Assembly: GCF_900129855.1 (NCBI RefSeq)
Contig: NZ_LT670819.1
Span: 5,270,001-5,334,000, forward strand
Direction of reading: 5' to 3'
Origin: Streptomyces sp. 3214.6
GTDB taxonomy: Bacteria; Actinomycetota; Actinomycetes; Streptomycetales; Streptomycetaceae
DNA: 64,000 nucleotides
Positions 48,720-56,102 of the stretch are shown one piece after another. The position numbers and the translations under genes were made by a program. Numbering within the stretch: position 1 is the stretch's first letter; every line of letters begins with the position of its first letter. A model generated the notes under the pieces. That model was not told where the DNA came from. It made no database searches and worked only from the letters and a program-made list of their open reading frames with translations.

Positions 48720-49562
48720 ATGACGTGGCACGTGGCGGAAGAAGACCTGCGCGCCTACGCGCACGGCGAGTTGGCGCCCCCCCTGCTGTGGTCCGCCGAC
48801 ACCCACCTCACCGGGTGCGCGCAGTGCCGGGCCCGGCTGGCGGCGACCACCGACCCGGTCGCGCTGGACGCCGGCTGGGAACGGCTGGACGCCGAGTTGG
48901 ACGCGCCGCGCCCGAGCCTGCTCGAACGGCTGCTGGTGCGGCTCGGCGTGGCCGACCACACCGCGCGGCTGCTCGCGGCGACTCCGGTACTGCGCCGCTC
49001 CTGGCTGCTGTCGGTGCTGTTCCTGCTGGTCATGACGGTGCTGGCGGTGCGTGTGGCGGACCAGCCCGCGCTGTTCCTCGCACTCGCCCCGCTGCTCCCG
49101 CTCGCAGGCGTCGCCCTGTCCTACGGACCGTCCCTGGACCCGACGTACGAGATGGCCGTCGTCGCCCCGCTGCACGGCTTCCGGCTGCTGATGATCCGTA
49201 CGGTCGCGGTGCTCACCGCGGGCCTGGTCTTCAACGGCCTGGCGACGCTGGCCCTGCCGGGGTACGGGCTGCTGGCCCTGTCCTGGCTGCTGCCCGCGCT
49301 CGCCCTGACCGCGACGGGCCTCGCGCTGACCGCCCGGCTGGGCCCGGTCGTCGCGGCCGCCCTGGTCGGCGGCGCCTGGCTGACCCTGCTGATGGTGGCC
49401 ACGGCCCGGACGCCCGAGCACGACACACTCGCCCCCTTCACGGCGGCGGGCCAGTCGGCCGCGGCAGCGGTGGCGGCCCTGGCCGCCCTGCTGCTCTACC
49501 AGTCCCGAGACCGCTTCGACGCCCGCCCCCTGGCCGGCTTCCCAGAAGGCGGCACACGATGA
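48720..49562 (+). CDS. Membrane anti-sigma factor with zinc finger (zf-HC2)
   Basis: 280 residues from ATG 48720 with GAGGGAGG about 7 bases upstream. Zinc motif in ADTHLTGCAQCRARL (H-x3-C-x2-C) at about 27-41, then about six membrane helices from residue 97 to the C-terminus. Expected to bind the ECF sigma and release it on a membrane signal. The polytopic C-terminus is larger than in single-pass anti-sigmas. Confidence 0.88.
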   Translation: MTWHVAEEDLRAYAHGELAPPLLWSADTHLTGCAQCRARLAATTDPVALDAGWERLDAELDAPRPSLLERLLVRLGVADHTARLLAATPVLRRSWLLSVLFLLVMTVLAVRVADQPALFLALAPLLPLAGVALSYGPSLDPTYEMAVVAPLHGFRLLMIRTVAVLTAGLVFNGLATLALPGYGLLALSWLLPALALTATGLALTARLGPVVAAALVGGAWLTLLMVATARTPEHDTLAPFTAAGQSAAAAVAALAALLLYQSRDRFDARPLAGFPEGGTR

Positions 49563-49675
49563 CCCACCCACCAACCCCGATGCCCCTCACCCCGACGCCC
49601 CCTACCCGCGCGGCCCGCGTTCCAATGACCTCGGTTCCGGCGTCTCTCGGCCCGGCCTTCAGGAGTTCCACATGA
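49559..49675 (+). CDS. 38-residue Pro-rich ORF coupled between anti-sigma and ABC genes
   Basis: ATG 49559 overlaps the anti-sigma stop (ATGA) and the TGA at 49673-49675 overlaps the ATPase start (ATGA). The peptide begins MTHPPTPMPLTPTPPTRAA and ends PAFRSST. It may serve as a coupling peptide; CAGGAG before the ATPase ATG gives that gene its own ribosome site as well. Confidence 0.4.
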   Translation: MTHPPTPMPLTPTPPTRAARVPMTSVPASLGPAFRSST

Positions 49676-50553
49676 CCACGGCCTCTGTCTCCGGCTCCAC
49701 CACCGTGACGGTCACCGACCTCTCCCTGCGTTTCGGCGGCACCCGCGCCCTCGACGGGGTGTCGCTGCGGCTGGGTCCTGGTGTCACCGGGCTGCTCGGA
49801 CCCAACGGCGCCGGAAAGACCACCCTGTTGCGGGTGCTGGCCACGGCAGTGCCGCCCGACGGGGGCTCGTTCACGGCCCTCGGTCACGATCCGAGTACCG
49901 CCACCGGCCGCCTCAACCTGCGTCGCACCCTCGGCTATCTCCCCCAAAGCCCGGGATTCCACCCGGACTTCACCGCCTTCGAGTTCGTCGACTACGTGGC
50001 GATCCTGAAGGAACTCACCGACCGCGCCGCCCGGCTGCGTGAGGTGCGGCGTGTGCTGGAGGCCGTCGACCTCTCGGAGGTGCGCGGCAAGCGCATCAAG
50101 CGGTTGTCCGGCGGCATGCGGCAGCGCGTCGCCCTGGCCGCCGCCCTCGTCGGCGGCCCCGGCTTCCTCGTGCTGGACGAGCCGACCGTCGGCCTCGACC
50201 CCGAACAGCGCATGAGATTCCGTGAGTTGATCGCCCAGGCGGGCGAGGGCCGCACGGTGCTGCTGTCCACCCACCAGACCGAGGACGTGGCGATGCTCTG
50301 CCACCGTGTCGTGGTCCTGGCCGGCGGCCGGGTCCGCTTCGAGGGCACCCCGGCCGACCTGACGGCCCGCGCGGCCGGCCGGGTCTGGAGCAGCGCGCAA
50401 CGCGACCCGAAGGCCCTGGCCGGCTGGCGCACCGGCACCGGCGCCTTCCGTAACATCGGCGACCCGCCGACCGGCGCCGACCTCCTCGAACCCACCCTGG
50501 AGGACGGCTATCTGCTCGCCCTCGACGGCGAGAGCGCGGAGGCGCCGGCATGA
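49672..50553 (+). CDS. ABC transporter ATP-binding protein (ECF-linked)
   Basis: 293 residues from ATG 49672. Walker A GPNGAGKTTLLRVLA at about 43-57, Q-loop LGYLPQSPGFHPDFTAFEFV, signature LSGGMRQRVALAAAL, Walker B FLVLDEPTVGLDP, switch His in STHQTEDVAML. Probably works with the two membrane proteins that follow. Stop overlaps the next ATG. Confidence 0.93.
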   Translation: MTTASVSGSTTVTVTDLSLRFGGTRALDGVSLRLGPGVTGLLGPNGAGKTTLLRVLATAVPPDGGSFTALGHDPSTATGRLNLRRTLGYLPQSPGFHPDFTAFEFVDYVAILKELTDRAARLREVRRVLEAVDLSEVRGKRIKRLSGGMRQRVALAAALVGGPGFLVLDEPTVGLDPEQRMRFRELIAQAGEGRTVLLSTHQTEDVAMLCHRVVVLAGGRVRFEGTPADLTARAAGRVWSSAQRDPKALAGWRTGTGAFRNIGDPPTGADLLEPTLEDGYLLALDGESAEAPA

Positions 50554-52109
50554 GCACCAGCATGAGCACCAGCAACCCGACGGTGGGCCAGCCGGCCCCG
50601 ACGCGCACCGAGTCCCCACGCGAGGGCCAGCGCGCCGGAGCGGTCCTCGCCCTTGCCCGCTTCGAGACCCGCGAACTGCTCCAACAGGTCCCGGTGCTGT
50701 TCTTCTTCGCCCTCTACGTCGGCTTCGTCGTCCTGCGGCTGATGAGCAGGGACGGCATGGACGACTTCCCCGTCCTCAACACGGTCGACCGCCGGACGCA
50801 GGTGGCACCCCTCCTCTTCGCCGTCGCCCTGCTCATCTGCACCAACTCCGCCACACTGCGCTCCCGCAAGCACGGCACGGTCCAGCAGTTCGACGTGCTG
50901 CCCATGGAACCCTGGCGGCGCACCCTCGCCCATGTGCTGTCCGTGATCCCCTACGCGGCACTCACCGCGCTCGTCGTCGTGGCCGAGTTCACCCGGGAGG
51001 CCCTGAAGCCCGGCGCGATCGGTCACGGCTCCCTCGGGGAACTGGCCGTCGGGCCGCTGAGCGTCCTGATGGCGGGCATCACGGGCGTGCTGCTGGCCCG
51101 CCTGCTGCCCTCCCCCTTCATCCCCATACTCTTCGTCATCGCCCTGTACGTGCTGATCACTTTGGCTTCCGCCGTCGTCGGCATCGACGGCAAGTGGGTG
51201 GGTTGGCTCTCCCCGATCCTGTTCTCCGATTCCAGCGGCGGCGACCCGGTACCGGCTGACCTCCTCGGCCGTCCCGCCGGCTGGCACGCGCTGTATGTGA
51301 CGGCGGCGTGCGTCCTGCTGGCCTGCGCGGCACTACTGCTCTCGGGCGGGCGGACCCGAGCCGTCAAGGCGGCGACCGCTCTCGCCCTCGCGGCCACCGT
51401 GGTCGGCGTGATCGGCCAGATCCCGCGCGACACGGCGGCCCTGGACGCGGCCCGCAAGACGGCGTCCGAGACCCCGCAGAAGGTCCAGTCGTGCACGCGG
51501 TACGGCGGCTCGACGTACTGCTCGTTCCCCGAGTGGAAGGGCGTGCGGCCGGAATGGGCCGAGGTCGTCGACCGGCTCCAGTCCCTGGCGGGAGGTTCGG
51601 CGGCGCAGGCTCCGCTGACGGTCCGCCAGCGCATCTACAACGGTGAGGAGGTCGACGCCGCCCTGGACCCCTCCTCCACCCCGGGCGAGGTGACCGTCGG
51701 CACACGCTGGGGCGGCAACCGCGTCCCCGAGTTCGCGGTCGGTGCCGCCTCGGTCCTGGTGGGTGGTTCGGAGAGCGTGACGCTTCAGGAGATGTGCGAC
51801 GCCCGCACGGTGACCGTCATGTGGCTGGTGCTGGGCGCCGACCCCACTCCGATGGCCACGTTCCAGCACGTGCGGCTGGACGACACCACCAGCGGTTCGG
51901 GCCAGGTCCTGGCCCCGACGAACGGACTGAGCATGACGGCGACGCAGACGGCGGTGGTCCGCGAACTCCTTGCCGCCCCGCGCGCTGAGATGACGGCCCG
52001 CGTCAAGGCCCACTGGGCGGAACTGACGTCCGCGAGCACGACGACCGCCCAGGCCGCGAAGCTGCTGGGCGTCGAGGTGCCGAAGGAGGCGGAGAAGTGC
52101 GAGAAGTAG
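50550..52109 (+). CDS. ABC transporter membrane protein with large extracytoplasmic C-domain
   Basis: 519 residues. After a polar N-terminus, about six helices fill residues 45-300. A soluble region of about 210 residues follows, with two close Cys (VQSCTRYGGSTYCSFPEW) and a helical end. ATG 50550 overlaps the ATPase stop (ATGA). Overall resembles the ABC-2 permeases encoded with ECF-linked exporters in Streptomyces; the C-terminal domain has no family I recognise and could be a sensor or substrate-capture domain. Confidence 0.8.
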   Translation: MSTSMSTSNPTVGQPAPTRTESPREGQRAGAVLALARFETRELLQQVPVLFFFALYVGFVVLRLMSRDGMDDFPVLNTVDRRTQVAPLLFAVALLICTNSATLRSRKHGTVQQFDVLPMEPWRRTLAHVLSVIPYAALTALVVVAEFTREALKPGAIGHGSLGELAVGPLSVLMAGITGVLLARLLPSPFIPILFVIALYVLITLASAVVGIDGKWVGWLSPILFSDSSGGDPVPADLLGRPAGWHALYVTAACVLLACAALLLSGGRTRAVKAATALALAATVVGVIGQIPRDTAALDAARKTASETPQKVQSCTRYGGSTYCSFPEWKGVRPEWAEVVDRLQSLAGGSAAQAPLTVRQRIYNGEEVDAALDPSSTPGEVTVGTRWGGNRVPEFAVGAASVLVGGSESVTLQEMCDARTVTVMWLVLGADPTPMATFQHVRLDDTTSGSGQVLAPTNGLSMTATQTAVVRELLAAPRAEMTARVKAHWAELTSASTTTAQAAKLLGVEVPKEAEKCEK

Positions 52110-52900
52110 GAGGACGAGAAGCGGAAGCCGCAGTCGAGGCGGAAGCCGCAGTCGAGGCGGAAGCCGCAGTCGAAGCGGAAGCCGAAGCCGAAGCCGAAGC
52201 CGAAGCCGAAGCCGAAGCCGAAGTCGAAGCGGAAGCGGAAGCGAGGCGGGTTCCCACGGTCCCGCTCCGGTCCTTGCTGCCGCTGGTGTGGCGCAGTCTC
52301 CCCTGGCAGGCGCTGGCCACGACCGGTGGGATGGGCCTGCTGCTGGCGGCGACGGTACGTCTGCCGGAGCACGCGCCGGACGCCGACCTGGGCCGGCTGG
52401 TGCTGCGCCTCACCGCGCTCACCGGAGCTCTGGGCCTGGCCTTTCTCCTGGACGACCCTGCCCGCAACACGACCGCGGCGACACCGGTGGGCCGCGCCCG
52501 GCGAACCGTCCTGCGCCTGGCCCTTGTGGCCCCGCTCACCTTCCTCTGGTGGGCGACGGCCCTGCTCCTCCTCCCCGCGCCGACCCGCCCCGGACTCGGC
52601 CCGGCCACGCTGGAAGCGGCGGCGATGGCCTGCGCCGCCCTCGCCCTCGCGACGATCGCCGTCCGCCTCACCGCAACGGCGGAAGTGGGCAGAGGCACGG
52701 CGATCTGGCTGGCAGTGGCGGCCGGAGTGACCGTGCTGGTCCCCAACAGGTGGGGCCTGCTGGGAACACCCCACGACCCCTACTGGGTGGCGACCCAGCT
52801 GAGATGGGCGGTGGTGCTGGGCGTGACGGTGACACTGAGCGCGATATGGACACCGGAGCCTTTGAAGGGGCGCCGGTTCTTGAGCCCGTCCGGCGTTTGA
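52097..52900 (+). CDS. Membrane protein of the ECF-linked ABC operon with Glu-Ala repeat N-terminus
   Basis: 267 residues from GTG 52097, overlapping the preceding gene by 13 bases. The first 50 residues are nearly pure Glu/Ala/Val repeats (EAEAAVEAEAAVEAEAAVE), followed by about six hydrophobic helices from residue 65. The membrane part is likely a second permease subunit or accessory. The true start could be later, for example after the repeat, if the repeat is non-coding; frame continuity and lack of another good ribosome site favour the long form. Confidence 0.7.
   Translation: MREVGGREAEAAVEAEAAVEAEAAVEAEAEAEAEAEAEAEAEVEAEAEARRVPTVPLRSLLPLVWRSLPWQALATTGGMGLLLAATVRLPEHAPDADLGRLVLRLTALTGALGLAFLLDDPARNTTAATPVGRARRTVLRLALVAPLTFLWWATALLLLPAPTRPGLGPATLEAAAMACAALALATIAVRLTATAEVGRGTAIWLAVAAGVTVLVPNRWGLLGTPHDPYWVATQLRWAVVLGVTVTLSAIWTPEPLKGRRFLSPSGV
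52121..52240 (+). repeat. 18-base and 6-base tandem repeats encoding the Glu-Ala tract
   Basis: Three copies of GCGGAAGCCGCAGTCGAG (52121-52174, last base changed), then seven exact copies of GCCGAA (52181-52222) flanked by GCGGAA and GTCGAA variants. All units are multiples of three. Confidence 0.9.
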
Positions 52901-52933
52901 GGGCGAGCCCCTTCAGGGCCGAACAACGAAGGC

Positions 52934-53860
52934 TCACGTCTCCGTCCGGTACATCAGATCCGTCTCGTACGTGGTGAACCCCAACCTCTCGTACACAGAC
53001 ACCGCCGCCTTGTTGTCGGCATCGACGTACAGCATCGCCGTGGGCAAGCCCTGCCCCGCAAGATGCCGCAGGCCGATCGTGGTGAGGGCCTTGCCGAGGC
53101 CGCCCCCCTGCACCCCGGGGGCGACGCCGAGGACGTACACCTCGCCGAGTTGTTCCTCGGCGTGGACCTTCGTCCAGTGGAAGCCGATGAGCTGCTCACC
53201 GCGGAAGGCGAGGAAGAAGCCGGCGGGGTCGAACCAGGGCTGGGCCTTGCGGTCGTCGAGGTCGCGCTGGGTGAGGGAGCCCTGTTCGGGGTGGTGGGCG
53301 AAGGAAGCGGCGTTGACGGCGAGCCACGCGGTGTCGTCCTGCCCGGGCACGAAGGTGCGGACGGTGACACCCTCGGGCAGCCCCGGCTCGGGCAGCTCCA
53401 GGTCGGTCAGGGGCCGCCGCAGCTGGCGCAGTTCGCGGAACAGCGACAGGCCCAGGACCTGGGCGAGGTGCCGGGCGGCGGAGTGCCCGCCGTGGGCCCA
53501 CACGCGAAGTCGCTTGCCGGAGGCGGCGAGGAGGGCGGAGCCGAGCGCCCGCCCGTGCCCGTGACCGCGGTGGGAGGGGTGGACGACCAGTTCGGCGGCG
53601 GGCGCCTCGACCGGGTCAGTGTCCTCCAGCTGGGCGTAACCGACGAGTTCGTCGCCGAGGGTGAGGACGAGGTGGGAGACGCCCTCGCGGGCGCCTCCGC
53701 GCAGCTGCAGCCGGCCCTGTTCGGACACCGCCTGCTGGCCGTCCGTCCGGGCGGCCTCCGCGAGCAGGTCGAGGACGGCCTCGACCTGCTCGGGGGTGAG
53801 CTCGGAGTGGGTCTCGATGGCTCGGGAGCCGGGGATCCGTGCGGTGTCGTCGCTGGTCAT
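52934..53860 (-). CDS. mshD: Mycothiol synthase
   Basis: 308 residues from ATG 53860. Two GNAT domains in tandem: the N-terminal (AELVVHPSHRGHGHGRAL near 93) and the C-terminal catalytic one (VYVLGVAPGVQGGGLGKAL near 240, then AMLYVDADNKAAVSVYERLG, ending YETDLMYR). This double-GNAT layout and the motifs are those of MshD, which acetylates Cys-GlcN-Ins to form mycothiol, the main actinobacterial thiol. Cytoplasmic. Convergent with the ABC operon, 33 bases apart. Confidence 0.94.
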   Translation of the reverse strand: MTSDDTARIPGSRAIETHSELTPEQVEAVLDLLAEAARTDGQQAVSEQGRLQLRGGAREGVSHLVLTLGDELVGYAQLEDTDPVEAPAAELVVHPSHRGHGHGRALGSALLAASGKRLRVWAHGGHSAARHLAQVLGLSLFRELRQLRRPLTDLELPEPGLPEGVTVRTFVPGQDDTAWLAVNAASFAHHPEQGSLTQRDLDDRKAQPWFDPAGFFLAFRGEQLIGFHWTKVHAEEQLGEVYVLGVAPGVQGGGLGKALTTIGLRHLAGQGLPTAMLYVDADNKAAVSVYERLGFTTYETDLMYRTET

Positions 53861-53998
53861 GCGTACGAGGGTAAGGGGAGGGCGCCGCAAAGTGGGCGCA
53901 CGGGAGAGGGTAAAGGAGAGGGCAAAGGGAAACCAGGATGTAACCCTGAACCCCCTGTCGCGCTACGCGCGTTGACTCTAGGCTGCGCCCGAACGGGG

Positions 53999-54020
53999 CC
54001 ACTTACCTGCCACTTACCTC
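53999..54020 (+). promoter_or_regulatory. PHO-box-like 11-base direct repeat upstream of 5'-nucleotidase
   Basis: CCACTTACCTG (53999-54009) and CCACTTACCTC (54010-54020) are adjacent 11-base repeats. The period equals that of Streptomyces PHO boxes and TTACCT resembles TTCACC. It ends 21 bases before the ATG. Confidence 0.6.
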
Positions 54021-54041
54021 AGTCGATCCACAGGGGGGCGC

Positions 54042-55844
54042 ATGCCAGCCACATCCCAGCCGAACCCCGGCCGCAGACGTCGTACGTACCGTCTGCTCGC
54101 GACCGCTGCCACGCTCGCCACCGTCGGCGCCCTGGCCGCCGCCCTCCCGGCGGACGCCCACGACGGCAGGCACGGCAAGCCGCTGCCGAGCCGCTACCAG
54201 GACGTGCAGCTGCTGTCCTTCAACGACCTGCACGGCAACCTGGAGCCCCCGTCGGGTTCCTCCGGCCGGGTCACCGAACTGCAGGCGGACGGCACGACGA
54301 AGACGATCGACGCGGGTGGTGTCGAGTACCTCGCGACCCATCTGCGCGAGGCGCGCAAGGGCAACGCGTACTCGATCACCGCGGCCGGCGGTGACATGGT
54401 CGGCGCGTCCCCGCTGATCTCGGGCCTGTTCCACGACGAGCCCACGATCGAGGCGCTGAACAAGCTCGACCTGGATGTCACGAGCGTCGGCAACCACGAG
54501 TTCGACGAGGGGGCCAAGGAGCTGGCCCGCCTGCAGAACGGCGGTTGCCACCCGACGGCCGGCTGCTACACCGACAAGAAGTTCCAGGGTGCCGACTTCC
54601 CGTACCTGGCGGCGAACGTCCTGGACGAGAAGACGAACAAGCCGATCCTGAAGCCGTACTACGTCTGGAAGAAGAAGGACGTCAAGATCGGCTTCATCGG
54701 TGTGACGCTGGAGGACACTCCCGGTGTCGTCTCCGCCGAGGGCGTCAAGGGCCTGAAGTTCAAGGACGAGGTCGAGACGATCAACAAGTACGCCAAGGTG
54801 CTGCAGAGGCAGGGCGTGAAGTCGATCGTGGCGCTCATCCACGAGGGCGGCCTCCCGGCCTCGGGCGCGTACAACTACAACTGCGACTCCCCGGGCGCGG
54901 GCGCCGGCATCTCCGGCCCGATCGTCGACATCGCGAAGAACATCACGCCGGCGGTGGACGCGCTGGTGACGGGTCACACGCACGCTGCGTACGCCTGCAC
55001 GATCCCGGACCCGTCCGGCAAGCCGCGCACGGTGACCTCGGCCGCGTCCTTCGGCCGTCTGTACACGGACACCACGCTGACGTACGACCGTTTCACCGGC
55101 GACATCGCCCGCACGGCGGTCAAGTCGGCGAACCACGTGGTCACCCGGACCGTCGCCAAGGCGCCCGACATGACCGAGCTGATCAGCAAGTGGAACACGC
55201 TGGCGGCGCCGGTCGGCAACCGCGCGATCGGCTACATATCGGCGGACGTTCCCAACACGGGCACCGAGTCCCCGATGGGCGACCTGATCGCGGACGCCCA
55301 GCTCTGGTACGGCCGTGGGCTCGACCCGGAGACGGACCTCGCGCTGATGAACCCGGGAGGCGTCCGGGCGGGCCTCACCTACGCGGCCAAGGGCAGTGAG
55401 GGCGACGGCGTGGTCACCTACGCCGAGGGCTTCACCGTGCAGCCGTTCTCCAACACGGTGAACCTGCAGAACTTCACCGGCGCCCAGCTGATCCAGGTGC
55501 TCAAGGAGCAGGTGAGCGGCACGAACGCGAGCGCGCCGAAGATCCTGCAGCCGTCCGCCAACCTGACGTACACGCTGGATCTGACGAAGAGCGGCGCCGA
55601 CCGCGTCGTCACGGACTCCATCCGGCTGAACGGCGCGGCGATCGACCCGGCCGCGACCTACCGCGTCTCGACGAACAGCTTCCTCGCGGGCGGCGGCGAC
55701 GGCTTCACCACCCTGGGTCAGGGGACCAACGACCTCGTCGGCACCGACGACCTGACGGCCCTGCAGCAGTACCTCACGGCGAGCTCCTCGGCCACGGCCC
55801 CGATCGCCCCGCCGGTCCCGAACCGGATCACGATCGTTCAGTAG
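54042..55844 (+). CDS. Secreted 5'-nucleotidase / metallophosphatase
   Basis: 600 residues from ATG 54042. A signal peptide of about 40 residues (RRRRTYRLLATAATLATVGA, ending PADA). The metallophosphatase domain holds LSFNDLHGNLEP near 58, AGGDMVGASPL near 124, VGNHEFDEG near 149 and TGHTHAAYAC near 310. The 5_nucleotid_C domain (about 390-580) contains MNPGGVRAGLTY and GGGDGFTTLGQG. Releases phosphate from extracellular nucleotides for uptake. Known as a Pho-regulon member in S. coelicolor, as I recall; the 11-base repeat upstream fits. Confidence 0.95.
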   Translation: MPATSQPNPGRRRRTYRLLATAATLATVGALAAALPADAHDGRHGKPLPSRYQDVQLLSFNDLHGNLEPPSGSSGRVTELQADGTTKTIDAGGVEYLATHLREARKGNAYSITAAGGDMVGASPLISGLFHDEPTIEALNKLDLDVTSVGNHEFDEGAKELARLQNGGCHPTAGCYTDKKFQGADFPYLAANVLDEKTNKPILKPYYVWKKKDVKIGFIGVTLEDTPGVVSAEGVKGLKFKDEVETINKYAKVLQRQGVKSIVALIHEGGLPASGAYNYNCDSPGAGAGISGPIVDIAKNITPAVDALVTGHTHAAYACTIPDPSGKPRTVTSAASFGRLYTDTTLTYDRFTGDIARTAVKSANHVVTRTVAKAPDMTELISKWNTLAAPVGNRAIGYISADVPNTGTESPMGDLIADAQLWYGRGLDPETDLALMNPGGVRAGLTYAAKGSEGDGVVTYAEGFTVQPFSNTVNLQNFTGAQLIQVLKEQVSGTNASAPKILQPSANLTYTLDLTKSGADRVVTDSIRLNGAAIDPAATYRVSTNSFLAGGGDGFTTLGQGTNDLVGTDDLTALQQYLTASSSATAPIAPPVPNRITIVQ

Positions 55845-55866
55845 CCCACGGCCACACCGATGCATG

Positions 55867-55897
55867 AGGCGGTCCCGTCACCGACGGGGCCGCCTTT
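55867..55897 (+). terminator. Terminator of the 5'-nucleotidase gene
   Basis: Stem AGGCGGTCCCGT / ACGGGGCCGCCT with one G-T wobble and loop CACCG, followed by TTT. Confidence 0.75.
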
Positions 55898-56044
55898 CGG
55901 CGCGCCAGATCGTCCACCCCCTGCGCCGACGGACGACACCGCTGGTGCCGCGCGGGCGGTGAACGCACATCTCCCCGCCCACACGGCACACGCGCGTGAA
56001 CGGGGAGAGGGGAGGACGTACGGCTGTCTGCCGTGCGGTTCAGC

Positions 56045-56099
56045 AGGTCCGCAGCGGGTCCGCAGCGGGTCCGCAGCGGGTCCGCAGCGGGTCCTCAGC
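56045..56099. repeat. 11-base tandem repeat, five copies
   Basis: GGGTCCGCAGC units at 56045, 56056, 56067, 56078 and 56089, the first and last with one change. It ends 3 bases before the stop codon of the FG-GAP gene and continues its C-terminal sequence on the non-coding side. Confidence 0.85.
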
Positions 56100-56102
56100 A
56101 GG

